From Alphaproteobacteria bacterium (lineage in GTDB: Bacteria > Pseudomonadota > Alphaproteobacteria > Caulobacterales > Hyphomonadaceae), in the NCBI GenBank assembly GCA_018827375.1, contig JAHJYW010000014.1, positions 62,001 through 126,000 on the forward strand: a DNA stretch of 64,000 bases, written 5' to 3'. Below the pieces are notes generated by a model. It was not told where the DNA came from and did not search any database. It was given only the letters and a program-made list of their open reading frames with translations. Position numbers and translations under genes: made by a program. The first letter of the stretch is position 1, and every line of letters begins with the position of its first letter. This document shows, piece after piece, positions 46,287 to 56,973 of the stretch.

Positions 46287-46876
46287 TGTTGCGCCGTCTT
46301 GTTATCACGCTGGCCGCTGCCAGCCTCGCGTCCTGCGTCTCGCTCTTGCCAGAGCAGAAAGTCCCTGAGGGTCTCTACCGCTTTGGTCAGATTGAAACAC
46401 TACATCCGCTCGATGCCTCGATTATCATTCGTGAGCCGGAAGCTTCGCGTCTGTTCGGCGGTCGCGCCATTGCGGCCGAGGACAATAGTGGCGCCCTTCG
46501 CCTCGTGCCCGGTGTGGAATGGACTGATAGTGCCACCCGCATGATGCAGATTGCACTGCTCGATTCCTTCGGCAGTGAGGGTGCCGGTGTCGCCATCGGC
46601 TCCGACACGGGCGCAGATGCGGATTACGAACTTGCCTGGCGCATGTCGGACTTCACCCTGTCGGGCACGACGGCGCGATGCCGGATTCAGGCCACGCTGC
46701 TTGAAGGGCATTCGCGCAAGGTGCTCGCGCAGACAAGTGTTTCAACATCGGCTGTCGCGCAGGGGAGTGACAATGCCTCACGTGCAAAGGCCCTGACCGA
46801 TGCGGGCAGGGCCTGTGTCAGTGATGTCGCTGCGTTCGTGGCCGCGCAGGCCGTCGCGCCAGAACCGAAGTCCTGA
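46286..46876 (+). CDS. ABC-type transport auxiliary lipoprotein (PqiC-like)
   Basis: 196 residues with the leader VITLAAASLASCVSLL, lipobox LASC. The mature protein (YRFGQIETLHPLDASIIIREP, GRAIAAEDNSGALRLVPGVEW) matches the auxiliary lipoprotein family found beside MCE operons. It likely docks the MlaD ring at the outer membrane. No mlaA or mlaC is in the window, so this may be a Pqi/Mla hybrid type. Last gene of the operon, converging on an acyl-CoA dehydrogenase. Confidence 0.88.
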   Translation: MLRRLVITLAAASLASCVSLLPEQKVPEGLYRFGQIETLHPLDASIIIREPEASRLFGGRAIAAEDNSGALRLVPGVEWTDSATRMMQIALLDSFGSEGAGVAIGSDTGADADYELAWRMSDFTLSGTTARCRIQATLLEGHSRKVLAQTSVSTSAVAQGSDNASRAKALTDAGRACVSDVAAFVAAQAVAPEPKS

Positions 46877-46887
46877 CGCAAGGGTCC

Positions 46888-48090
46888 TTAGCCGGCTTTC
46901 ATCTCGTCGAATGGCAGGTCCTTGTCGACGCGCACGTCCTGGGGCAGACCCAGAACGCGTTCGGCGATGATGTTCTTGAGGATCTCGTCCGTACCGCCCG
47001 CAATACGCAGGCCGGGGGCCCACATGAAGCTCTGCTGGAAGATCGCGTCGGCTGGCATCGTCTCGGTATCATTGATGATGCCGTAATGGTCCTGCATCTC
47101 GATGGCCGAGTTGCAGATGTCCTGCAAATGGTTGGCCGTGATGATCTTGCCGATCGAGTTTTCCGGTCCCGGTGTCTGGCCGCGTGAGAGAGCGGTCATG
47201 GTGCGGAACTTCGTCAGCTTGTAGCCTTGCGCCGCGACATACCAGTCGGCCAGCTTCTCACGGAATGCCTGGTCGCCCATCGAGCCGGCATCCTTCGCAT
47301 AGTTCATGATCTCGCCCCAGTCCGGGCCGGGTGAACCGCCCACAGCGAGACGCTCGTTCATCAGTGTGACAAGGGCGACCTTCCAGCCGGCACCGACTTC
47401 GCCGAGGCGGTCGGAATCCGGAATGCGAACGTCCGTGAAGTAGACTTCGTTGAACTCGCGGCCGCCGGAGGCCTGGTGGATCGGACGCACTTCAACGCCC
47501 TTCTGCTTCATGTTCACGATGAACATGGTGAGGCCCTTGTGCTTTGGCACTTTCGGGTTGGTGCGCACGAGCACGATGCCGAAGTCGGAATAGTGCGCGC
47601 CTGAGGTCCACACTTTCTGGCCGTTAATTACCCACTCGTCGCCGTCTTTCACGGCTTTCGTCTTGAGGCCCGCAACGTCAGAGCCAGCCGATGGTTCGGA
47701 GAACAGCTGGCACCAGATCTCTTCGCCTTTCAGCGCCTTCTCGACATAGCGTTCCTTGTGCTTGTCGGAGCCGAACGCGATGACGGTTGGCACGCACATG
47801 CCTAGGCCGATGGCGAACGGGCCGGTCGGGGCATCATACTTGCCCTCTTCCTGACCCCAGATGACCGATTGCATGGACGTGCCGCCCCGGCCGCCCCATT
47901 CTTCAGGCCAGGTGATCTGAGCGAACTTGTTCTCGGCCTTGATCTTCTGCCAGTCCTTGGCGCGCTGCAGCGCATCCTTGCCGGAACCCGGCCGTGGGCG
48001 TGCGCCCGATTTCGGCTCGAGGTGCTTGTCGAGAAACGCACGGGCTTCGGCGCGAAATTCTGCTTCTTCTTTGGTGTCGTTGAAATCCAT
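46888..48090 (-). CDS. Acyl-CoA dehydrogenase
   Basis: 400 residues from MDFNDTKEEAEF, with ctggagg at good spacing. FAD-dependent alpha,beta-dehydrogenation of acyl-CoA. Motifs: QLFSEPSAGSDVAGLKTKA, NGQKVWTSGAHYSDFGIVL, and the C-terminal QDHYGII and RIAGGTDEILKNIIAERVLGLP. The bulk and the second dehydrogenase upstream on the same strand suggest a heteromeric alpha/beta ACAD pair, as in steroid side-chain degradation. Substrate not predictable. Confidence 0.93.
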   Translation of the reverse strand: MDFNDTKEEAEFRAEARAFLDKHLEPKSGARPRPGSGKDALQRAKDWQKIKAENKFAQITWPEEWGGRGGTSMQSVIWGQEEGKYDAPTGPFAIGLGMCVPTVIAFGSDKHKERYVEKALKGEEIWCQLFSEPSAGSDVAGLKTKAVKDGDEWVINGQKVWTSGAHYSDFGIVLVRTNPKVPKHKGLTMFIVNMKQKGVEVRPIHQASGGREFNEVYFTDVRIPDSDRLGEVGAGWKVALVTLMNERLAVGGSPGPDWGEIMNYAKDAGSMGDQAFREKLADWYVAAQGYKLTKFRTMTALSRGQTPGPENSIGKIITANHLQDICNSAIEMQDHYGIINDTETMPADAIFQQSFMWAPGLRIAGGTDEILKNIIAERVLGLPQDVRVDKDLPFDEMKAG

Positions 48091-48176
48091 ACTCAATTTC
48101 CTCCAGAAATAATTGTTTGATTTGACCGTTGCGACCACCTGGCCGCCATAATCACTTCCAATTTGCGCTGTCTAAG

Positions 48177-48245
48177 AAGGGTCGGGATATGCACCACACA
48201 GCATTGTGCTGGTCGTAGCGGATCTCGCACTAAGGACCCTTTTTT
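48177..48245 (+). promoter_or_regulatory. Structured leader of the Hcp-like gene
   Basis: aagggtc pairs with gaccctt across about 50 bases; the loop contains cagca-ttg-tgctg. The 3' arm overlaps the ribosome site aagga and is followed directly by six Ts and the ATG. The fold could close the ribosome site or act as a terminator, as in an RNA switch. No known riboswitch class is recognised. Confidence 0.5.
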
Positions 48246-48764
48246 ATGTTGAACTCGCTCAGGTATCTTTCGGTGGCCGCTTCTGCTTTGTGCATCATGG
48301 GTGCGGCTCAGGCAGACGGCATGATGAAATTCGACGGTGTCGATGTCCCGATCACGAACGTGTCGTTCAGTGTCTCGCGTCAGGCCGTTGTGGATCCCGA
48401 AAGCTTCATGCCGGTTGCGCCGGCCCGCAGCACGCTGGCCAGTGGCGCGATCTACGTGACGCGGACGTTTGATGCTGCTTCGGCCAAGGTCCTGCAGCAT
48501 GTTATCGACGGCGAGACGATGCCCAAATTCGAAATCATCGTCTCTGATTCCGCCGCCCCGACGCGAACCGTGTGGATGTTGAGTAATGTTGTCGTCAACA
48601 ATTACAGCACCTTCATGGGTGAGACCGGCGCACTCATCGAGAGCTTTGACGTCACCTATGACTCCGCATCGCTGCAGGTCTTCGCCGGTGCCGGCAAGAC
48701 GCCGAAGTCGAGCGTCAGCTGGACCGCTACCGCTCCCGCAGCCGAGCCCGGCCACGGCGAATGA
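48246..48764 (+). CDS. Secreted Hcp-like (type VI tube fold) protein
   Basis: 172 residues: a signal peptide (YLSVAASALCIMGAAQA) followed by an Hcp-like domain. KFDGVDVPITNVSFSVSR, then IYVTRTFDAASAKVLQHVIDG, KFEIIVSD and WMLSNVVVNNYST, with ESFDVTYDSASLQVF at the end, follow the strand order of Hcp tube proteins. Canonical Hcp has no signal peptide because it is exported by the type VI machine. No other type VI gene is in the window. It lies between two acyl-CoA dehydrogenase genes on the opposite strand. Function unknown. Confidence 0.72.
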   Translation: MLNSLRYLSVAASALCIMGAAQADGMMKFDGVDVPITNVSFSVSRQAVVDPESFMPVAPARSTLASGAIYVTRTFDAASAKVLQHVIDGETMPKFEIIVSDSAAPTRTVWMLSNVVVNNYSTFMGETGALIESFDVTYDSASLQVFAGAGKTPKSSVSWTATAPAAEPGHGE

Positions 48765-48773
48765 CATCCTGTT

Positions 48774-48801
48774 CAGGCGGCGCCCAGTCGGGTGCCGCCT
48801 G
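48774..48801. terminator. Bidirectional hairpin between convergent genes
   Basis: caggcggcgccc and gggtgccgcctg form a 12-bp stem (one G-T) with a 4-base loop, in the 58-base gap where the Hcp-like gene and the dehydrogenase meet. Symmetry and place fit a terminator for both, although T-runs are weak. Confidence 0.65.
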
Positions 48802-48822
48802 ACCAAGAAGGGGATGTCGAAA

Positions 48823-49938
48823 TCAGGCCGCATTCTTCGTTTCCAGCGAGCGGACGAGTTTCTCTTTCCAGACCTTGGGGCTGCCAGCCTGAACCGCGAG
48901 CAGCTTGGCCCGGCGGTAGAAGAGGTGGCAATCGACTTCCCATGTGAAGCCCATGCCGCCATGCGTCTGGATGTTTTCTTTTGAAGCAAACCAGAAGGCT
49001 TCCGATGCGGCCACGCGGGCAGCGGCGGCGGCTTCCGGCAGCTCGGCCGCATCCGTCGACAGCGCCCAGGCGCCATAGAAACAGTTCGAGCGCGCCACTT
49101 CGTTCTTGACGTACATCTCGGCCAGCTTGTGCTTGATGGCCTGGTTCCCGCCGATTGGACGTCCAAAAGCGTAACGCTCCATCGCATAGTCTTTTGCCAT
49201 TTCGAGGCAGCGTGATGCGCCGCCCAGCTGTTCAAAGGCGATCAGCACGGCCACGCGGTTGAGAATTTCGTCATTGAGGCTTGCGCCGTCGCCGGACTTG
49301 CCGAGCAATGTGGCAGGCGCCTTGTCAAAGGTGAGTTCGGCATGGCTGCGCGTTGGGTCGAGCGTCGAGAGAACCTTCTTCGACACGCCCTTGCCGGACA
49401 GGTCGACCAGCACGAGGCTTGCGCCCTTGCCGTCCTTGGCAAGCACCACGGCATGCGTGGCAATATCACCGTCCGTAACGGGAACTTTCACGCCGCTGAG
49501 CGTCTTGCCGTCAAACGTGGTTTTCAGGGAAGCCGCATCCGGGTTGCCGGGGCCTTCGCTGGCCGCGTAGCAGCCGATCACGTCGCCGGATACGATCTTC
49601 GGGAAGATGTCGGCCTGCTGGGCTTCGGAACCTGCGAGCTTCAGGGCTTCGGTGAAGAAGTATGCCGTCGAGGCCCATGGCACGGGCGCCAGAACGCGGC
49701 CCATTTCTTCGGCGAGCACGCACATTTCCAGCATGCCGAGCCCGAGGCCGCCATGCTCTTCCGGAATGGATGTGCCGAGCCAGCCCATTTCGACGACTTT
49801 CTTCCATACGCCTTCATTATAGGCTTTGGAGTCGTCGTTCAGGATGGCGCGCACTTCGCCCATCCCGCACTGGCTTTCGAGAAATTTGCGCGCTTCATTG
49901 GCGAGAAATTTCTGGTCCTCGGAAAAGTCGAAATTCAT
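48823..49938 (-). CDS. Acyl-CoA dehydrogenase
   Basis: 371 residues beginning MNFDFSEDQKFLANEARKFL. It has GWLGTSIPEEHGGLGLGMLEM and the C-terminal block FASKENIQTHGGMGFTWEVDCHLFYRRAK. The active-site Glu position is not as clear as in the downstream dehydrogenase, in line with a shorter beta-type subunit. The two probably work together although a gene on the other strand divides them. Upstream are a 22-base palindrome and a hairpin. Confidence 0.92.
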   Translation of the reverse strand: MNFDFSEDQKFLANEARKFLESQCGMGEVRAILNDDSKAYNEGVWKKVVEMGWLGTSIPEEHGGLGLGMLEMCVLAEEMGRVLAPVPWASTAYFFTEALKLAGSEAQQADIFPKIVSGDVIGCYAASEGPGNPDAASLKTTFDGKTLSGVKVPVTDGDIATHAVVLAKDGKGASLVLVDLSGKGVSKKVLSTLDPTRSHAELTFDKAPATLLGKSGDGASLNDEILNRVAVLIAFEQLGGASRCLEMAKDYAMERYAFGRPIGGNQAIKHKLAEMYVKNEVARSNCFYGAWALSTDAAELPEAAAAARVAASEAFWFASKENIQTHGGMGFTWEVDCHLFYRRAKLLAVQAGSPKVWKEKLVRSLETKNAA

Positions 49939-50065
49939 GGCGTTTGGCTCCCTGGGCCCCTTTGGGGGGATGTAACTTTGCTATGGAAGCAATCTAGCGC
50001 CCTTTACGTGCGCGGAAAGCCGTGACCCAGCGGAAATCCTCGATTTCGCGTTTGCATGACCCGGC

Positions 50066-50087
50066 GATAGGTCAAATTTCACCTATC
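50066..50087. promoter_or_regulatory. 22-base palindrome, putative operator
   Basis: gataggt and acctatc are exact inverted 7-base arms, and the centre holds the self-complementary aaattt; only one symmetric base pair breaks the 22-base dyad. It lies between divergent dehydrogenase and conserved hypothetical genes. Size and symmetry suit a TetR- or GntR-type dimer. Confidence 0.6.
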
Positions 50088-50114
50088 CCTTTCAGCTCAT
50101 TGAAAGGGGATTTT
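50085..50114 (+). terminator. Terminator-like hairpin in the leader of the hypothetical gene
   Basis: atccctttca pairs with tgaaaggggat (one bulged base) over a 6-base loop, then four Ts. It overlaps the 3' end of the adjacent palindrome by three bases, so only one structure can form in RNA. It precedes the 50151 start by about 40 bases and may attenuate it. Confidence 0.5.
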
Positions 50115-50150
50115 GGCAGATTTGGCGATTAGTCTGGGGGACACCAAACT

Positions 50151-50729
50151 ATGGCCAAGGCACTATTCCACAAGTCGCAGCGCGTCTTTGTCAAACCTGT
50201 CGGCACCTGGGCGCTGGTCGAGCAGGTCATTCCTCACTGGGTCAAGAATGTCGATGAGCCTCTGCGGGTGTCATATGATTGCGGGCTTGGTCGACGGTTC
50301 GAGGCCCATGAACTTGTCTCCGAGCAGACCATGCACAAGCACGAGCGACCCGAGGACGACGAGGAAGACTTCCTGCTCGAGCAATGGCGCATTGACCGCA
50401 AATTGATCAAATGGCGGGCCGACGCGATGCTTGGCATCGATCCCAATCCGAGCACCTATCCGGTGGTCGTCACAGATGATGGTGACTGGGGCGGCTGGCG
50501 GGTAACAGGGAGCGAATATGACCGGGATCCACGCCGGATCGAACATCAGGCCCGTATGATCGTACATACGCCGGATCTGATGCGCATCGCACGCCGTCTG
50601 GCTGATCTGGCCAGCCAAAATCCTGACGACCTGGCGGAAGGGGCGCGGCAGATGGCGGCGCGGTGCGCCCACATCCTGCGCCATGTTTACCAGTCGGATG
50701 ACGCGTCCGTTGCCACGGCTGCCGAGTAG
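50151..50729 (+). CDS. Conserved hypothetical protein
   Basis: 192 residues, soluble, no signal peptide. It starts MAKALFHKSQRVFVKPVGTWALVEQVIPHW and contains an acidic stretch (HERPEDDEEDFLLEQWRIDRK) and YPVVVTDDGDWGGWRV. The pattern resembles a conserved alphaproteobacterial protein of unknown function. ctgggggacacca precedes the ATG. It ends six bases from the convergent VanZ gene. Its leader has two overlapping palindromic structures, so regulation is likely. Confidence 0.75.
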   Translation: MAKALFHKSQRVFVKPVGTWALVEQVIPHWVKNVDEPLRVSYDCGLGRRFEAHELVSEQTMHKHERPEDDEEDFLLEQWRIDRKLIKWRADAMLGIDPNPSTYPVVVTDDGDWGGWRVTGSEYDRDPRRIEHQARMIVHTPDLMRIARRLADLASQNPDDLAEGARQMAARCAHILRHVYQSDDASVATAAE

Positions 50730-50735
50730 GCTGTT

Positions 50736-51122
50736 TCAGCGCGCCCGCGCAATCGCGAGGGCCAGCCAGGCCAAGGCCGCCCCGATACAAGCGCCCAAAA
50801 GGTTTGCCGCCCCGTCCAGCAGGGATGGCGTGCGGCCGGTGCCGGCCAGCGCCTGCGCGATTTCCAGCACGACGCCATAACCGACCGCCAGGATCGTTCC
50901 CCGCATGATGCGCTCGCGCCCCAGCCAGAGACAGATCAGGCCCGACAGAACCATATAGGCAATCGCATGCTCTGCTTTGTCGCTGAGGTGCACATCCGGA
51001 AGGGTCCGGCCTGGCACAAGCGACAGGATGGCGATGGCCACGGCGACAAGCAGGCTGGTTATCCCGGCGATGCGCCGAACATTGGGTGTCGCAAGGAAGG
51101 ACAATAGCTGCTTCATGCGCAT
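50736..51122 (-). CDS. VanZ-family membrane protein
   Basis: 128 residues, four transmembrane helices. SDKAEHAIAYMVLSGLICL and TPSLLDGAANLLGACIGAALAW are the conserved helices of VanZ-like proteins, with acidic residues in the membrane-facing DKAEH. Despite the name, most are not glycopeptide-resistance factors; function unknown. The track start at 51410 adds an unsupported 96 residues. Divergent from pepN. Confidence 0.83.
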   Translation of the reverse strand: MRMKQLLSFLATPNVRRIAGITSLLVAVAIAILSLVPGRTLPDVHLSDKAEHAIAYMVLSGLICLWLGRERIMRGTILAVGYGVVLEIAQALAGTGRTPSLLDGAANLLGACIGAALAWLALAIARAR

Positions 51123-51269
51123 GTTTTCCGTCTTGTTTCCTGCAGGCAAGGGGCTGTTTGCCCCTTGGAAACGGACCGTTCCGTCCCGATGTGAAGGATG
51201 CCAATGCTCGACGTGGTTTTCATCAGCCCGTATCGAGGACTTATCCTGCTGCCGTTTACCGGAGACATC

Positions 51270-53846
51270 ATGCGCACTGAAACCCCCGTTGCCGTCAAAC
51301 TCGTCGATTACGCTCCCTATCCGTTTGATATCGAGCATGTCGATCTTTCCTTTGTGTTGGAGCCGGACGCAACCAGGGTAACCTCGATCCTGAAGATCAC
51401 CCGCAAGCACGGTTTCGGAGATATGCCGCTCGCGCTTGATGGCGAGGCGCTGAAACTGGTTTCCGTCGAGATCGACGGCCGGGCGCTGACGCCATCTGAT
51501 TACGATCTTACCGAAGACGGGCTGATCCTGCCGAACGTCCCGGACACATTTTCCCTGCGCACCGTGGTCGAAATCGCCCCGTCAAAGAATACGGCGCTGT
51601 CGGGCCTGTACATGTCGGGCGGACGTTTCTGTTCGCAGTGTGAATCCGTGGGCTTTCGCCGCATCACCTATTATCCGGACCGCCCTGACGTGATGAGCCG
51701 CTTCTCCGTCACGATTGATGCGGACAAGGCCGCCTGTCCGATCATGTTGTCCAACGGCACACCGGGCGACGTGCAGGATGCGGGCAACGGTCGCCATTCG
51801 ATCACGTGGGACGATCCTCACAAGAAGCCGTCTTACCTTTTTGCGCTTTGCGCTGGCGACTATGATGTCTACCGCGACAGCTTCACGACCATGAATGGCA
51901 AGGAGATCGATCTCGCCATTCATGTCGACAAGGGCGACGCCCCGCGCGCCGCCTGGGCCATGGACAGCCTCAAGCGTTCCATGACCTGGGACGAGGAAAC
52001 CTATGGTCGTGAATACGACCTCGGCGTTTTCAACATCGTTGCCGTGCGCGACTTCAACTTTGGCGCCATGGAGAACAAGGGCCTCAATGTCTTCAACTCG
52101 GCCTATGTGCTGGCCGATGAGGACTCGGCCACCGATGCTGACTTCGAGGCCATCGAGAGCATCGTCGCGCACGAATACTTCCACAACTGGACCGGCAACC
52201 GCATTACCTGCCGCGACTGGTTCCAGCTCTGCCTGAAGGAAGGCCTCACCGTCTTCCGCGACCAGAACTTCTCCGCCGACATGCGCTCGCGTCCCGTGCA
52301 GCGCATCAAGGACGTCATACGTCTGCGCGCCCGCCAGTTCGCCGAGGATGCGGGTCCGCTGGCCCACCCTGTCAGGCCTGACCACTATGGCTCAATCGAC
52401 AACCTCTATACTGCGACCGTGTACGAAAAAGGCGCCGAAGTGATCGGCATGCTGCGCCGCATCATTGGCGAGGAGACATATCGCGCAGGCATGGACCTCT
52501 ATTTCGACCGCCATGATGGCCAGGCCGTTGCGATAGAAGACTTCTACAAGTGCTTTGAGGATGTGACCGGCAAGGACTTCACCCAGTTCCGCCTCTGGTA
52601 TGCGCAGGCAGGTACCCCGCGCGTGACCGTGACCGAAAGCTGGGACGAGGCCGCCGGGGAACTCACAATCAATATGTCCCAGACAACCCCTCCAACGCCC
52701 GGCCAACCCGACAAGAAGCCGGTGCCAATTCCGCTGGAACTCGCCCTGCTCGACGGCAAGGGTGGCACGGACGCATGGATGACCGTGCTTGATACGGCCG
52801 AAACGACGATCACCCGCAAAGCCCCCACCGGTCGCCCGCTCCTCTCAGTCAACCGCGACTTCAGCGCACCGATCCGCGTCGAACGTGAGCTGAGCCGTGA
52901 CCAGCGTCTCGCCCTCGTCGTGGCCGAAACGGATCCCTTCAACCAGTGGGAAGGCGTGCGCACCCTCGTCACCGAGGAAATCCTCAAGCTCTCCGAAGGT
53001 AGCCAGGCCAAGCCTGACAGCGAACTCGTCGGCGCGATTGCTGCCGCAATCCGCAATGCCGGCGACGACCCCGCGCTCGCGGCGCTGCTCACGCGGCTGC
53101 CCGAAGTCGGCGAACTGTTCCTTGAGCGCGAACCTGCAGACCCTGTTGCCCTGCACTCTGCCCGCAAGCGCCTCCAGTCGGCACTCGCGAATGCGCTCGT
53201 GGACACGGTGGGAACAACCCTCGAAGCCCCATCTCCGGCGCCGTATGCGCCTTCGGCTGAACAGGCAGGCATTCGGGCATTCCGGGGGGCTTGTATCAAC
53301 CTCCTTGGTGCATCCGAGGACAAGGACGCGCGCCGCAAGCTGTTGATCCTCTACAAAAAAGCCACGAACATGACAGAGCGGCTCGCTGCGATGCGTGCCC
53401 TGACAATGCACGGAAAATGCCCGGAACGTGACGAAGCGCTGGCTGATTTCGAGACAAACTGGAAACACAACCCGATTGTCATGGACAAGTGGTTTGCCGT
53501 GCAGGCCGGGCAGGGAACAGCCGAGACGGTTGCAGAACTGGCCGCCCACCCGGACTTCGACCTGAAGAACCCGAACCGCGTGCGTTCCGTCGTTGGCGTC
53601 TTCTCGACCGCCAACCTGTCCGCCTTCCATGCGCCGGACGGCTCAGGCTACCGCGCCGTGGAGGATATCATTCTCAAAGCTGATGCGGCCAACCCGGCCC
53701 TGGCTGCCCGCCTCATCACCGCTTTTGAACAATGGCGCATGCTTGAGCCAAAGGCGGGCGCGGCTGCAAAGGAGACGCTGAAGCGTCTGCAGGAAGCGAA
53801 ACTGTCACCCAATTCTGCCGACATTGTCGGGCGCGCCCTTGGCTAA
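51270..53846 (+). CDS. pepN: Aminopeptidase N (M1 family)
   Basis: Zinc aminopeptidase of 858 residues (E. coli PepN has 870), started at MRTETPVAVKL after ccggagac. The exopeptidase motif is FGAMENKGLN, and the zinc site is VAHEYFHNWTGN with the downstream Glu in LKEGLTVFRDQ. Ig-like and helical C-terminal domains follow, with DUF3458 pattern. It degrades peptides in the cytosol. The 24-codon upstream extension is not supported. Confidence 0.96.
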   Translation: MRTETPVAVKLVDYAPYPFDIEHVDLSFVLEPDATRVTSILKITRKHGFGDMPLALDGEALKLVSVEIDGRALTPSDYDLTEDGLILPNVPDTFSLRTVVEIAPSKNTALSGLYMSGGRFCSQCESVGFRRITYYPDRPDVMSRFSVTIDADKAACPIMLSNGTPGDVQDAGNGRHSITWDDPHKKPSYLFALCAGDYDVYRDSFTTMNGKEIDLAIHVDKGDAPRAAWAMDSLKRSMTWDEETYGREYDLGVFNIVAVRDFNFGAMENKGLNVFNSAYVLADEDSATDADFEAIESIVAHEYFHNWTGNRITCRDWFQLCLKEGLTVFRDQNFSADMRSRPVQRIKDVIRLRARQFAEDAGPLAHPVRPDHYGSIDNLYTATVYEKGAEVIGMLRRIIGEETYRAGMDLYFDRHDGQAVAIEDFYKCFEDVTGKDFTQFRLWYAQAGTPRVTVTESWDEAAGELTINMSQTTPPTPGQPDKKPVPIPLELALLDGKGGTDAWMTVLDTAETTITRKAPTGRPLLSVNRDFSAPIRVERELSRDQRLALVVAETDPFNQWEGVRTLVTEEILKLSEGSQAKPDSELVGAIAAAIRNAGDDPALAALLTRLPEVGELFLEREPADPVALHSARKRLQSALANALVDTVGTTLEAPSPAPYAPSAEQAGIRAFRGACINLLGASEDKDARRKLLILYKKATNMTERLAAMRALTMHGKCPERDEALADFETNWKHNPIVMDKWFAVQAGQGTAETVAELAAHPDFDLKNPNRVRSVVGVFSTANLSAFHAPDGSGYRAVEDIILKADAANPALAARLITAFEQWRMLEPKAGAAAKETLKRLQEAKLSPNSADIVGRALG

Positions 53847-53947
53847 GGTAGTTAACGCTTTCGTCAGCATTATTAACACTTAGGCAATGATTCCCCCTGA
53901 AAACGGTATACGGGTAAGTATGTCCAATTCAGGTGAATGGAGCCTCC

Positions 53948-56343
<2,396 letters not shown>

Positions 56344-56347
<4 letters not shown>

Positions 56348-56973
56348 GGTATCAGGTTCCAGTCCAGGATGCGCGCGCCATCCGGGCCGGCATCCACAAC
56401 GCCCCAGGCGCCTGTCTTCAGCTTCCGGTCGAGACCCTCTGGCTGCGTATCCACCACATCCGGCAGGAACCGCGCGATGCCATTGCTGGTGACGATCAGC
56501 ACATTTGCCTTTGCTTCCAGCGTTGCCGCGCGTTCCAGCAGGCTCGCCCAGGCATCACGCAAAGCGGCCGGGTCAACCTGCCAGCCCTCCGGGGGCGTTG
56601 CATCCCGGTCCCATGCCGCGAGCGCTTCGGCGCCAAGACGCGCAATCACCTTGTCCTCGGTCTGGTTTTCGTCCGGGCCGTAGTCCACTTCCGTCAGGAA
56701 GGGCAGGATGCGCAAGGCCGGTGCGTGTGGGCGGGCGTCAAGGATTGCGCGGGCCGTCTGCCGCGTGCGCAGGAGCGGTGAGCAGAAGGCTGCGCGGAAG
56801 GCCGTGTCGCGGAAATGCGCGGCCAGTGAATCAGCCTGCGTGCGCCCCGAAACGGACAGGGAAAGGTCCGTGCGTGCGCCCACACGGGTTGGTATGTCAC
56901 CCGCATCGAACGTGTTGCCGTGGCGCAGGATGATCAGGCGGGCCAATCGCTTACATCCTTGCCGGATCGCCAT
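56344..56973 (-). CDS. Histidine phosphatase family protein
   Basis: 209 residues with the catalytic LIILRHGNTFD (RHG motif, Asn for the usual Glu), FCSPLLRTRQTARAI, and VTSNGIARFL carrying the second active region. The last conserved His seems replaced by Asn in TSNGI, so activity may be altered. Phosphoglycerate mutase-like fold; substrate unknown. It overlaps the end of kdsB by 23 bases, indicating an operon, and converges on the kinase gene by four bases. Confidence 0.82.

Noticed and set aside
53850-53882. CtrA-type box upstream of the histidine kinase
   Set aside because: Two TTAAC-like halves exist but their spacing is far from seven bases.
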